Shown here one piece after another: positions 1-9,054 of a stretch of 64,000 bases of DNA (within the stretch, counting starts at the first letter, position 1; every line of letters starts with the position of its first letter). The notes beneath the pieces are model-generated. The model searched no databases, was not told where the DNA came from, and saw nothing but the letters and a program-made list of their open reading frames with translations. The translations under genes and the position numbers were made by a program. The DNA is from Vibrio hepatarius (GTDB lineage: Bacteria > Pseudomonadota > Gammaproteobacteria > Enterobacterales > Vibrionaceae), in contig NZ_JAATOO010000008.1 of assembly GCF_011806575.1 (NCBI RefSeq), positions 62,001 to 126,000 on the forward strand, in the 5' to 3' direction.

Positions 1-1
1 C

Positions 2-1258
2 GCTCTATGCGTTACGGTATTAGTCTTTAGCATAATTTCCGAGTTATTGGGCGTGTATAACTCTAACTACTATTACTCCGCCAAGCAGACCTTCGCTCCG
101 ATTCTCCTGTCTTGGTTATCCAGTATCGCTCTTCTGCTTACCTTTGCATTCGCGCTGAAGATTACCGACAACTTCTCTCGTGTTGCTCTCAGCATTTGGT
201 TTGTTTATGCGCCTATTGCACTGACGTCTTACCGATTCGCATTTAGTAAGTTGTCGAAAGCACGTCACGCTGACTCATACGAGCAGAAGAGTATCATTAT
301 TGGTGCAACACCTTCTGGTTTATCACTGGCGAGAGAAATTGAAGGAAATAAACACCTTGGGTTACAGCTAGTCGGCATTTTTGATGATCGTTCTCTTGAG
401 CGTCTGCCAGAGCAAAGCCAAGCGTCAATTCGTGGTTCAATCAACGATGCATTAAAAATGGCAAAAGAGCGCGACTTTCGCCATGTCTATGTCGCGCTAC
501 CAATGCAAGCGTCCCACCGCATTAAAGAGATCATTAATTACTTTTCTGATAGTACGGCTCGCGTTTATATCGTGCCGGATTTCTTCACTTTTGATCTTAT
601 TCAATCTCGCTGGCGTAACGTGGGTCAAGTACCAACATTGAGTATTTATGATACGCCGTTTTACGGCGTGACTACCTTTGTTAAACGCCTAGAAGATATT
701 GTCGTTTCTTCAATCATCCTCGCCTTAATTAGCCCAGTGTTGCTAGCGGTTGCTATTGGGGTCAAAACTTCCTCTCCCGGTCCGGTGATATTTAAACAAT
801 ATCGTTACGGAATTGATGGAAAAAAAATCAAGGTATGGAAGTTCCGCTCAATGAAAGTCATGGATAACGGCGGAGTTGTGAAACAAGCGACGAAAGATGA
901 CCCAAGGGTAACTAAGTTCGGCAGCTTTATTCGCCGAACTTCACTCGATGAACTTCCGCAATTCATTAATGTTTTACAAGGACGCATGTCTATTGTTGGC
1001 CCTCGTCCTCATGCGGTTGCACATAACGAAGAATATAGACAAATTGTCGACAAATATATGCTCAGACACAAAGTAAAACCAGGCATAACAGGCTGGGCAC
1101 AAATCAATGGTTATCGAGGTGAAACAGATACGTTGGATAAGATGGAAAAACGCGTCGAATATGACTTGAACTATATTCGAAACTGGTCGCTGTGGCTGGA
1201 TATAAAAATAATATTTCTCACCGTATTTAAAGGCTTTGTAGGTAAAAATACATACTAA
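2..1258 (+). CDS. Undecaprenyl-phosphate sugar phosphotransferase (WcaJ/VpsL/CpsA type), 5' partial
   Basis: This gene runs in from the left edge: the frame is open from base 2, and an in-frame TTG at 47 is not the true start. The visible part has hydrophobic helices, a Rossmann-like CoA-binding region (IIIGATPSGLSLARE), another helix (IVVSSIILALISPVLLAVAI) and a C-terminal bacterial sugar transferase domain with KFRSM, DELPQFINVLQG, SIVGPRP and GITGWAQINGYRGETDT. The family moves a hexose-1-phosphate from a UDP-sugar onto undecaprenyl phosphate at the inner membrane, starting repeat-unit assembly. Glucose or galactose is likely, but the sugar cannot be read from sequence. It sits at the head of a collinear exopolysaccharide operon. 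About 420 residues are seen, against roughly 465 for the family. Confidence 0.93.
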   Translation, partial: ALCVTVLVFSIISELLGVYNSNYYYSAKQTFAPILLSWLSSIALLLTFAFALKITDNFSRVALSIWFVYAPIALTSYRFAFSKLSKARHADSYEQKSIIIGATPSGLSLAREIEGNKHLGLQLVGIFDDRSLERLPEQSQASIRGSINDALKMAKERDFRHVYVALPMQASHRIKEIINYFSDSTARVYIVPDFFTFDLIQSRWRNVGQVPTLSIYDTPFYGVTTFVKRLEDIVVSSIILALISPVLLAVAIGVKTSSPGPVIFKQYRYGIDGKKIKVWKFRSMKVMDNGGVVKQATKDDPRVTKFGSFIRRTSLDELPQFINVLQGRMSIVGPRPHAVAHNEEYRQIVDKYMLRHKVKPGITGWAQINGYRGETDTLDKMEKRVEYDLNYIRNWSLWLDIKIIFLTVFKGFVGKNTY

Positions 1259-1268
1259 AGGATTAGTG

Positions 1269-2498
1269 ATGAACACTCCGAAATTATCAATTTTAGCGTT
1301 GCTGTTGGCTGTTAATTATCAATCTGTACAAGCAGCTGAGAGTCAGGGATACACCACTGAATCCGGCTTAAAAATCACCCCAATTCTAGACTCTCGTTTC
1401 GAACATAACGACAACGTTGGCCGTTATTCAGATTCGGAAGATCCAGAATCTTCGACAGTGTTCATTGTTGAACCTGGAGTGAGTATTGAATCTGACCGAG
1501 GTGGTAATCAATATCGTGTTAGTTATCAACTAGCGTCAGGTACTTATTTTGATAGTAGTGATGACAACTATCTAGACCACAAATTTTCTACAAACAATTT
1601 TATCCGCTTTAACGCTCGCAACGGTATTGCACTGAACTACAGCTACCAGTACTTGCACGAAGAGCGCGGTACAGGGTTGCTTGCCGGTGACCTATATTCA
1701 CTAGCTGCGGATGAGCCAGTAGAGTACGCCGTCCACAACGTAAACGGAACTTACGTATATGGCTCGAAAGAAGCGACTGGGCGAATAGAACTGACTCTAG
1801 GTTATGAAGACAGAGAGTACAAAAACTACCGAAATGTGATTCTACCTGATATCGGTCGCGTGAGTACAGCATACAAAGATCATAACGAACTCAACGGTGC
1901 TATCGCTTTTTACTACCGGGTATTGCCAGCGACCAGCTTGTTGTTTGAAGTGGATGCAGTCAATCGAACATACGACCTTGATGATGCGGCAGGTTTGTCT
2001 CAAGACAACTTAGACATGTATTACTTAGTGGGTGCGAGCTGGGACGTATCGGGTAAGACAACGGGTAAATTAAGACTCGGTCTACAAGATAAAACCTATG
2101 ATGAATCTAGCCGAGATGACTTCCAAGGTTTCAGCTGGGATTTAGAATTTATTTGGAAGCCGCTACAACATTCTACCGTCGCGCTATCTGGCTCACAACG
2201 TGCTCGTGACCCTGAGCAAGGTACAACCTATGTCGATGAAACTAGTGTATCAGCAGGTTGGAAACACTATTGGGTAAATAACTTTTACAGTCGAATCACA
2301 GGTCAAGTCCGAGAAGATGACTACTCAAACTCAAAACGTGAAGATGACTTAATGACCGCTGGCGTGGCATTCGGCTACGAAATTCTGGACTTCGCTGACA
2401 TCGGCTTAGGTTGGAAATTCGAAACCAACGATTCAACGACTTCTGGCAACAGTTACGACCAAAATATTTGGTACCTGTCTGCAGACCTACTTTTCTAA
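1269..2498 (+). CDS. Outer-membrane beta-barrel protein of exopolysaccharide locus
   Basis: The product is about 409 aa with a signal peptide (MNTPKLSILALLLAVNYQSV, cleavage near QAAES). The rest is alternating polar/aromatic strands rich in Y, D and G, ending in a terminal Phe (LSADLLF) as expected for a BamA-inserted barrel. I chose ATG 1269 over GTG 1266 because AAAGGA at 1257-1262 is then 6 nt away. It lies 10 nt after the sugar transferase and just before a Wza-like gene. Similar barrel proteins occur in vps/cps and other Wza-short systems, where they probably form the outer-membrane part of the secretion path, because the small export protein lacks the transmembrane helix of E. coli Wza. 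That role is inferred. Confidence 0.8.
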   Translation: MNTPKLSILALLLAVNYQSVQAAESQGYTTESGLKITPILDSRFEHNDNVGRYSDSEDPESSTVFIVEPGVSIESDRGGNQYRVSYQLASGTYFDSSDDNYLDHKFSTNNFIRFNARNGIALNYSYQYLHEERGTGLLAGDLYSLAADEPVEYAVHNVNGTYVYGSKEATGRIELTLGYEDREYKNYRNVILPDIGRVSTAYKDHNELNGAIAFYYRVLPATSLLFEVDAVNRTYDLDDAAGLSQDNLDMYYLVGASWDVSGKTTGKLRLGLQDKTYDESSRDDFQGFSWDLEFIWKPLQHSTVALSGSQRARDPEQGTTYVDETSVSAGWKHYWVNNFYSRITGQVREDDYSNSKREDDLMTAGVAFGYEILDFADIGLGWKFETNDSTTSGNSYDQNIWYLSADLLF

Positions 2499-2523
2499 CC
2501 TTTCTAATTCGGAACTCTAGACT

Positions 2524-3054
2524 ATGAAAAGCGTTTTGCTTACTTCGCTTTTAACCTGCTTGGTTAGCTTTAGCCACATGACGTTTGCGTTTGAAGACAC
2601 TTATAAACTAGGGGCAGGTGATAAGATCCAGATTTCAGTTTATGGTGAGGAAAATCTCTCCATTGATGAGCTGTACATCAACAATAGCGGTAAGTTTGAC
2701 TACCCATATCTGGGGCAACTTACTGTCCTAAATAAGACGCCGGAGCAGCTAAAACATGAAATCACTAAGGGGCTGAAAGGGGACTATTTAATTTCTCCCA
2801 AAGTACGAGTTTCTGTTATTGGTTTTAGAAGTATCTATGTCAACGGTGAGGTTAAAAAGCCAGGTGGTTATGAATACCAGCCTGGACTTACTGTAGACAA
2901 AGCCATCGCATTGGCTGGTGGTTTTACTGACCGCGCTGCGAGAAACAAAGTCTATATCACTCAATCAGGTTCAGACGATCAGAAAAATCGAGTGAAACTG
3001 ACGTCACGAGTGAAGCCTGGCGACATCATCGAAATCGATCAGAGTTTTTTCTAA
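2524..3054 (+). CDS. Polysaccharide export protein, short Wza-like (Poly_export + SLBB)
   Basis: This is a 176-aa exported protein. A signal peptide (residues 1-22, ending near FAFED) is followed by a polysaccharide biosynthesis/export domain starting YKLGAGDKIQISVYGE and an SLBB-like domain (VNGEVKKPGGYEYQPGLTVDKAIALAGG). It is half the length of E. coli Wza (about 380 aa), lacks the C-terminal helix that spans the outer membrane, and shows no convincing lipobox. It therefore resembles the short VpsN/EpsE-type periplasmic export proteins and probably works with the beta-barrel encoded upstream. It is followed 38 nt later by the Wzc-type kinase, its usual inner-membrane partner. Confidence 0.9.
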   Translation: MKSVLLTSLLTCLVSFSHMTFAFEDTYKLGAGDKIQISVYGEENLSIDELYINNSGKFDYPYLGQLTVLNKTPEQLKHEITKGLKGDYLISPKVRVSVIGFRSIYVNGEVKKPGGYEYQPGLTVDKAIALAGGFTDRAARNKVYITQSGSDDQKNRVKLTSRVKPGDIIEIDQSFF

Positions 3055-3092
3055 CCCACCTTCAAAATCATTGCTAACACGGATTATCTAGC

Positions 3093-5306
3093 ATGTTAAC
3101 TCAATCCAATGCGGATTTACCTAATCAAGATCGAACCATCGATCTTGGTTACTACTACCATTTAGTCAAGTCACGTTGGTTATCGATAGCTGCCTTTACT
3201 ACTTTGTGTACTGCTATCGCTGTGCTGTTTGCCTTGTCCATTACGCCTACTTACACCGCAACCGCGACGTTGCTTATTGAGGCATCTCAGAAAAAGGCGA
3301 TTTCTATCGAAGAAGTCGTAGGGATCGACACTAGAGCGAAAGAGTACTACCAAACTCAGTTTGAAATCTTGAAGTCAAATCACGTTGCACAGCGTGTTAT
3401 TGATAAGCTAAATCTCACTCAGGTTGCCGAGTTCAATCCAGCGATGTCTGTCGACGAGCCGTCAACCGTCGAAGAACTCAAGCAATCAGTGAAGCAGTGG
3501 CCTCTAATCAGAACTCTTTTCCCTGAAGAAGATGTGGCTGACGTCGATTTGGAAGCAGAGCAAGAAGCGTTGAACCGCAGTGTTCTAAAAACATTCAAGT
3601 CAAAGCTAACGATCTCACCTATCCGAAAAACTCAGCTTGTAAACATCAGTTTTGAATCAGAAGACCCTGCATTGGCAGCGAAGATTGCTAATGACGCCGT
3701 CCTTTCCTTTATTGAAAACAATCTAGAATCAAAGCTGCTTGCAACTCAGCAGGCAACCAATTGGATTAACCAGCGACTTGCTGAATTGAAGAGCAAACTG
3801 GATAGTTCAGAACAAGCCTTGTTGAAATTCTTGGAAACGCAAAAACTGATTGATGATAGCGGGATTGTGGCGTTAACCAGCTCTGAATTGTCAAATCTTA
3901 CTGACCGAATTGCACAAGCTACAGAGAAGCGAATTGCAACTCAAGCATTGTTCAATGCTCTTAAAAACAATAAATCTGCAGACGCAACTACTCTGTCGTC
4001 AATGTCTTTGATCTCCAACCATCCTCAAATCAGGGACATTCGTTCGGCTGAATCTCAAGCAGAAAAAGTGGTGAGTGAGCTGTCAAAACGTTACGGCCCC
4101 AAGCATGACAAGATGATTCAAGCTCGTGCTCAGTTAGATTCAATTCAACGTCGTGCTGATTCAATTGTTAAAAAGTTAGTTAACGGTATCGAGAAAGAGC
4201 TATCTAGCGCGGTCAACCAAGAACAACTGTTAAAAGCAGAATTGCTGGAGAAGAAAGAAGAGTTCCAGTCATTAAGTGTAGTGAAAAGAGAATACGATGC
4301 GCTGAAACGTGAAGTCGACACCAATGCAAAACTGTACGACCTGTTCCTGACCCGTCAGAAAGAAACCTCTGCAACGAGTGACTTTAGCGCCGCGAACGCG
4401 CGCTTTAGTGATTATGCAATGGCTCCACAAAATCCAAGTAAACCAAATAAAAAGCTGATCGTTGCGATGGCATTCATTGCCAGCTTGGGGATGGCAGTGG
4501 TGATGTGTATTTGTCTTGATGCTTTCAACAATACGATTGAATCGAGTCGTGATTTTGAGAACAAACTTGGCTTGTTACCGACTGGTACGATTCCTGCGGT
4601 GAAAGACAAACGTTTTAAGAAGTCGCCACTCGACTTCCGTGTATTCGGTGAAGAGAAGTTTGCGGTGTTCCAAGAGTCATTGGATTCAATCCGTACTTCA
4701 TTGATGCTCAGTCACTCGCAGCGAAAAGTCCTTGCGATTTCTTCTTCTGTTCCCGGAGAAGGAAAAACAACCACATCGGTGAACTTAGCACTCTCTTTTG
4801 CCAAGCTAGAGAACGTTTTACTTATCGATTGTGATTTGCGTAAACCGGCTATCGCCCAGCGTTTCTTGTTGCCAAATAGCCACCCGGGTCTAGTAAACCA
4901 CCTTGTAATGGATATGCCGATCAAAGACTGTATCACGCGTATTGAGGGTACCAAGCTAGATGTACTGACCGCAGGTATGGTCGCGGCAAATCCGCAAGAG
5001 TTATTAAGCGGCGAAGCGTTTAAAAACCTAATCAAACGCCTGTCTGAGCAGTACGACCGCATCATCATTGATACGCCACCAGTGCTACCAGTTAAAGACT
5101 CATTCTTAGTCGGACAACTTACCCACGGCATCATTCTGGTGGTGAAAGCCAACAGCACGACGCGTTCTGTATATCGCCACACCATGACACTATTTACCAA
5201 ACACAAAGTGGTTGCTGATGGCGTGATACTGAATCAAGTACAAGTTCCCAAGAAAGGGAAGCATAGCTACACCGAGTACGCCGCCTACTCGCATGCAACC
5301 AGTTAA
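3093..5306 (+). CDS. Wzc/VpsO-type polysaccharide co-polymerase and tyrosine autokinase
   Basis: The product is 737 aa with an N-terminal Wzz chain-length domain: a helix around residues 28-50, then a large coiled-coil periplasmic region. A second helix lies near 452-475 (LIVAMAFIASLGMAVVMCI) and precedes a cytoplasmic BY-kinase domain. Walker A is PGEGKTTT (GEGKT at 555-559), Walker A' is LLIDCDLRKP (about 575-584) and Walker B is IIIDTPP (about 656-662). The C-terminal tail carries three spaced tyrosines (Tyr726, Tyr729, Tyr732), the usual trans-autophosphorylation cluster. It controls chain length and export in Wzx/Wzy systems. The matching phosphatase is 13 kb downstream at the end of the same gene run. 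Confidence 0.95.
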   Translation: MLTQSNADLPNQDRTIDLGYYYHLVKSRWLSIAAFTTLCTAIAVLFALSITPTYTATATLLIEASQKKAISIEEVVGIDTRAKEYYQTQFEILKSNHVAQRVIDKLNLTQVAEFNPAMSVDEPSTVEELKQSVKQWPLIRTLFPEEDVADVDLEAEQEALNRSVLKTFKSKLTISPIRKTQLVNISFESEDPALAAKIANDAVLSFIENNLESKLLATQQATNWINQRLAELKSKLDSSEQALLKFLETQKLIDDSGIVALTSSELSNLTDRIAQATEKRIATQALFNALKNNKSADATTLSSMSLISNHPQIRDIRSAESQAEKVVSELSKRYGPKHDKMIQARAQLDSIQRRADSIVKKLVNGIEKELSSAVNQEQLLKAELLEKKEEFQSLSVVKREYDALKREVDTNAKLYDLFLTRQKETSATSDFSAANARFSDYAMAPQNPSKPNKKLIVAMAFIASLGMAVVMCICLDAFNNTIESSRDFENKLGLLPTGTIPAVKDKRFKKSPLDFRVFGEEKFAVFQESLDSIRTSLMLSHSQRKVLAISSSVPGEGKTTTSVNLALSFAKLENVLLIDCDLRKPAIAQRFLLPNSHPGLVNHLVMDMPIKDCITRIEGTKLDVLTAGMVAANPQELLSGEAFKNLIKRLSEQYDRIIIDTPPVLPVKDSFLVGQLTHGIILVVKANSTTRSVYRHTMTLFTKHKVVADGVILNQVQVPKKGKHSYTEYAAYSHATS

Positions 5307-5315
5307 GGAAAGAAA

Positions 5316-6446
5316 ATGAACTCAATGATTAAAGTACTTTCGGTTTTTGGCACCCGTCCAGAAGCGATCAAAATGGCACCGTTAGTACGTGCGTTGGATA
5401 GCGCTGAGGGTATCGACTCCAAAGTCTGCGTGACCGCTCAGCACCGAGAAATGCTTGACCAAGTACTTGAACTATTTGAAATTCAGCCTGAGTTTGACCT
5501 CGATATTATGAAGTCGGGTCAGTCATTAAATGAAGTAACTAGCCGAATTCTATTGGGCATAAAGCCAATTTTAGAGTCGTTTCAGCCTGACATCGTTTTG
5601 GTTCATGGTGACACCGCGACAACGTTATCGGCTAGCTTGGCTGCGTATTATCAGCAAATCGCTGTCGGCCATGTTGAAGCAGGATTAAGAACGCAAAACA
5701 TCTATTCTCCTTGGCCTGAAGAAGGTAACCGCAAGCTCACTGGCGCACTGGCTGCACTGCATTTCACACCGACGCGCACTTCGGTAGATAACCTGAAACA
5801 AGAAAACATAATTGATGGCGTGCATATCACGGGTAACACCGTGGTTGATGCTCTTTTACTCGTCAAAAACAAACTGGAAAACGACTCGGAGCTGTCTCGA
5901 CAGTTGGATGCGAAGTTTAGCCTAATCGACCCTCGTAAGAAAATGATTCTGGTAACAGGGCACCGCAGAGAAAGCTTCGGCGGCGGTTTTGAAAATATCT
6001 GCCATGCACTGAAAGATATTGCGATCAACAATCCTGATTGCCAAATTGTCTATCCAGTGCACTTGAACCCAAATGTTCAAGAGCCTGTAAACCGCCTTAT
6101 CTCTGATGTTGACAACATTCATCTAATCGAGCCTCAAGAGTACCTGTCGTTCATCTATCTGATGAATCGCTCGCATATTATTTTGACTGACTCTGGTGGT
6201 ATTCAAGAAGAAGCGCCGTCGCTCGGTAAGCCTGTATTGGTGATGCGTAATACAACAGAGCGTCCTGAAGCTGTGTCGGCAGGGACGGTAAAACTGGTTG
6301 GTACGGATAAGGACGTTATCATTCGCGAAGTAGAAACCTTACTTCATGATCGAGACGCCTATTTAACGATGAGCCGTGCTCACAACCCATACGGTGACGG
6401 GCAAGCTTGCGCACGTATCGTCGATATTATCAAAGAGCGATTCTAA
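5316..6446 (+). CDS. wecB: UDP-N-acetylglucosamine 2-epimerase (non-hydrolysing)
   Basis: The product is 376 aa, the normal family length. It has the N-terminal [12 protein letters not shown] motif, [22 protein letters not shown], the GHRRES nucleotide loop and the C-terminal [19 protein letters not shown] signature. It interconverts UDP-GlcNAc and UDP-ManNAc. AAGGA lies 6 nt upstream of ATG 5316. With the dehydrogenase encoded next it makes UDP-ManNAcA, so the polymer probably contains ManNAcA or a derivative. An 18-bp perfect palindrome follows the stop codon directly. Confidence 0.95.
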   Translation: MNSMIKVLSVFGTRPEAIKMAPLVRALDSAEGIDSKVCVTAQHREMLDQVLELFEIQPEFDLDIMKSGQSLNEVTSRILLGIKPILESFQPDIVLVHGDTATTLSASLAAYYQQIAVGHVEAGLRTQNIYSPWPEEGNRKLTGALAALHFTPTRTSVDNLKQENIIDGVHITGNTVVDALLLVKNKLENDSELSRQLDAKFSLIDPRKKMILVTGHRRESFGGGFENICHALKDIAINNPDCQIVYPVHLNPNVQEPVNRLISDVDNIHLIEPQEYLSFIYLMNRSHIILTDSGGIQEEAPSLGKPVLVMRNTTERPEAVSAGTVKLVGTDKDVIIREVETLLHDRDAYLTMSRAHNPYGDGQACARIVDIIKERF

Positions 6447-6447
6447 T

Positions 6448-6465
6448 TCGACTCACGTGAGTCGA
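6448..6465. promoter_or_regulatory. 18-bp perfect palindrome between wecB and wecC
   Basis: The sequence TCGACTCACGTGAGTCGA equals its own reverse complement over all 18 bases and starts 2 nt after the wecB stop. It could be an operator or a short mRNA hairpin (7-bp stem, 4-nt loop). There is no T tract, so it is not an ordinary terminator. No known regulator is assigned. Confidence 0.5.
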
Positions 6466-6526
6466 TAGAACAAAACTCTTTCTTTCCAAATTTTAGTTAT
6501 TTCAGTTTGATATTTAAGGTGACGTT

Positions 6527-7777
6527 ATGTCTTTTAATACCGTATCGGTAATTGGCTTAGGGTACATTGGCTTACCGACAGCAGCAGTCGTTGCTTCGCG
6601 TGGCATGAAAGTAGTAGGTGTTGATGTCAGTCAGCATGCAGTTGATACCATCAACGCTGGTGATATTCATATCGTTGAGCCAGACCTAGACATTGTTGTA
6701 AAAGGTGTGGTTGCCACAGGTAACTTACGTGCAACCACTACCCCCGAGAAAGCCGATGCTTTTATGGTTGCAGTCCCAACCCCTTTCCTACATAGCGAAA
6801 ACGGTGAGCACCAAGCGGATCTGTCTTACATTGAAGCCGCAGCAAAAGCGATTGCCCCTGTATTGGAAAAGGGCAACCTGGTCATCCTTGAGTCAACGTC
6901 TCCAGTGGGGGCCACTGAGAAATTGGCTAACTGGCTAAAAGAGATGCGCCCAGACCTTTCTTTCCCACAAGATGCCGGTGATGGTGCAGATATCAAAGTA
7001 GCGCATTGTCCTGAAAGGGTACTACCAGGCTATGTTTTGCAGGAACTTGTGTCGAACGACCGTGTGATTGGTGGTCTATCTTCTGCGTGTAGCGCAAGAG
7101 CCGTTGAACTGTACCAAACGTTTGTGCGTGGCGAATGCATCGTGACCAATGCGCGCACCGCGGAAATGGCCAAGCTAACAGAGAACTCGTTCCGTGATGT
7201 GAACATCGCATTTGCTAACGAGCTTTCGATCATCTGTGAAAAGCTGAAGATCAATGTGTGGGAGCTGATCAAACTAGCGAACCGTCACCCACGCGTTAAC
7301 ATCTTAAACCCGGGCCCGGGCGTCGGTGGCCACTGCATTGCTGTTGACCCTTGGTTCATTGTTGATAGCGCGCCAGATGAAGCGAAGTTAATTCGCCAAG
7401 CACGTCTGATTAACGACGCGAAACCTTATCATGTTATCGAACAAGTAGAGAAAGCGGCGAATGAGTTTAAGCGCCCGGTGATTGCTTGTCTTGGTCTAGC
7501 GTTTAAAGCCGATATCGATGACTTGCGCGAGAGCCCTGCACTGCAGATTGTTGAAGAGTTGGTTGAGCGTGAAGTTGGCGAGTTAATTGCTGTTGAACCG
7601 AATATCAAATGCCTACCGGACAAGCTAGTCGACAAAAACATTACTTTGGAAACGTTTGAATCTGCGCTGGAGCGAGCGAACGTTATCGTCGTATTAGTTG
7701 ATCACCGCCAGTTCAAAGCGGCAGATAAATCTGAATTGGCGCGTAAAGTGGTTATTGATACTCGTGGCTTAATGTAA
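6527..7777 (+). CDS. wecC: UDP-N-acetyl-D-mannosamine dehydrogenase
   Basis: The product is 416 aa. It has an N-terminal NAD-binding fold (VIGLGYIGLPTAAVVASRG), the central UDP-sugar dehydrogenase dimerisation helices with TEN(S)FRDVNIAFANE, and the catalytic segment PGPGVGGHCIAVDPWF, in which Cys270 is the expected thiohemiacetal nucleophile. The C-terminal domain has LGLAFKADIDDLRESPAL. It oxidises UDP-ManNAc to UDP-ManNAcA using two NAD+. An 80-nt gap separates it from wecB, longer than other gaps in this part of the locus, so an extra internal promoter is possible. Confidence 0.95.
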   Translation: MSFNTVSVIGLGYIGLPTAAVVASRGMKVVGVDVSQHAVDTINAGDIHIVEPDLDIVVKGVVATGNLRATTTPEKADAFMVAVPTPFLHSENGEHQADLSYIEAAAKAIAPVLEKGNLVILESTSPVGATEKLANWLKEMRPDLSFPQDAGDGADIKVAHCPERVLPGYVLQELVSNDRVIGGLSSACSARAVELYQTFVRGECIVTNARTAEMAKLTENSFRDVNIAFANELSIICEKLKINVWELIKLANRHPRVNILNPGPGVGGHCIAVDPWFIVDSAPDEAKLIRQARLINDAKPYHVIEQVEKAANEFKRPVIACLGLAFKADIDDLRESPALQIVEELVEREVGELIAVEPNIKCLPDKLVDKNITLETFESALERANVIVVLVDHRQFKAADKSELARKVVIDTRGLM

Positions 7778-7789
7778 GTCCAAACTAAT

Positions 7790-7813
7790 CTAAGGGCCAA
7801 ATGTGGCCCTTAG
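7790..7813 (+). promoter_or_regulatory. Perfect 10-bp hairpin between wecC and the wzy-like gene
   Basis: CTAAGGGCCA (7790-7799) pairs perfectly with TGGCCCTTAG (7804-7813) around an AATG loop. It lacks a following T run, so it is more likely an RNA-processing, stability or pausing element than a strong terminator. The ATG in the loop (7801) is in frame with the downstream gene but would be buried in the hairpin, which argues for the later start at 7849. Confidence 0.6.
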
Positions 7814-7848
7814 CTCTCCCTGACCGTTATCTGAAGTACAGAGATAAA

Positions 7849-9054
7849 ATGAACCTTGAAAAAATAAATACGGATAACCTAGTTAAAGGGGTTTTATTAG
7901 TATCTTTTATTTTTCTTTTTGTGGGCCATAACCTGTTTGATAGAAAGGTTCTGCTTGCGACGTTACTTGTCTATTTGCTGTTTTGTATCAGGTTTATTCC
8001 AATCATTGCCAAACAGGTGATGAGTAACTACCAGTTGGTTTTTGTTCTTGCTTGGTGTTTTGCAAGTGTATTGTGGTCATCTTGGGCGTATAAAAGTCTC
8101 GAAGAAGCGATTATTCAACTGATGATGCTTATGAGCGGAGTGCTGATAGCTTTTACCTTCAGTATCAACACTCTTTTAAGATCACTTACTATCACGGCTT
8201 ATGTTGTCGTTAGCATCAATTTACTTTCGTTGCTTTTACTAAAGGGAAGTGCTTTTAGTGAAGCTGGGATGGTTGGATTCTATAACCATAAAAACAACTT
8301 TGGCTTAGTGATGAGCTTGAGTTTGTTGATTTGTTGCTATGACTTTCTGGTTAATAGGCGCAAGCTATCGATGATATTCTCTGCGTCAGCACTCTTTCTT
8401 CTAATGCTATCTATGTCAAAAACGTCGATTGCGCTTTTTATCGTCTGTTCAACGGTGAGTTTCGTTGCGTATAAGTTTGGTGGGCGCAACAAGTTTGAGT
8501 TAGTTATACCAATAAAGATCACTTCATTTCTGCTGCTTAGCTTTGTTTTTTTGATTCTAGCTTCATACCGATTTGAAATACTCGACTATCTGTATTACTC
8601 AATGGACGAAGAGTTACTAACTGGTCGAGGAAAATTGTGGCTAACCATGTTGCTTCACGCAGAAAACAACGCAGTGTACGGGTTTGGTTTCAATGCGGTA
8701 TGGGGCAAAGGTGAACTTTCTGAAATATATTACACCGACCTTTTTACCAACAACCCACTTTGGGTTGAATCGTTAGCAGCATCTGATGGCGGTTACATTG
8801 ACCTTATCATTTCTATTGGCTTGATTGGTTTGTTTTTATTTACTTTATATATAATTAATACAGGCATAAATCTTTTCTGTTTAATAAGAGAAAAAGGTTT
8901 TGTTTTGCTTTTTTCTCTATTTTTATTTATTACCTTACACAATATAACGGAAACTACATTCTTATTTTCTACTAATTTGTTGTGGTATTTGTTTATTTTA
9001 GTTTCTTGTATTGCTACCAACCATTTCTATAAGGCAAGAAACCTAAATGTCTAA
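7849..9054 (+). CDS. Wzy-like O-antigen/capsule polymerase
   Basis: This is a polytopic membrane protein of about 401 aa with roughly ten or more hydrophobic helices and a longer polar loop near the middle (TGRGKLWLTMLLHAENN, then FGFNAVWGKGELSEIYY). The loop resembles the Wzy_C periplasmic loop with its TGRG..W signature. Such proteins polymerise lipid-linked repeat units in the periplasm. An upstream in-frame ATG at 7801 falls inside a hairpin loop, so ATG 7849 is preferred. The end overlaps the flippase gene by 8 nt. Base composition is visibly more AT-rich than wecB/wecC, as is common for strain-specific polysaccharide genes. Confidence 0.8.
   Translation: MNLEKINTDNLVKGVLLVSFIFLFVGHNLFDRKVLLATLLVYLLFCIRFIPIIAKQVMSNYQLVFVLAWCFASVLWSSWAYKSLEEAIIQLMMLMSGVLIAFTFSINTLLRSLTITAYVVVSINLLSLLLLKGSAFSEAGMVGFYNHKNNFGLVMSLSLLICCYDFLVNRRKLSMIFSASALFLLMLSMSKTSIALFIVCSTVSFVAYKFGGRNKFELVIPIKITSFLLLSFVFLILASYRFEILDYLYYSMDEELLTGRGKLWLTMLLHAENNAVYGFGFNAVWGKGELSEIYYTDLFTNNPLWVESLAASDGGYIDLIISIGLIGLFLFTLYIINTGINLFCLIREKGFVLLFSLFLFITLHNITETTFLFSTNLLWYLFILVSCIATNHFYKARNLNV

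Noticed and set aside
7801..7848. Upstream start for the wzy-like gene at ATG 7801
   Set aside because: The codon is in the loop of a perfect hairpin and the added residues are not hydrophobic or conserved-looking; ATG 7849 fits better.
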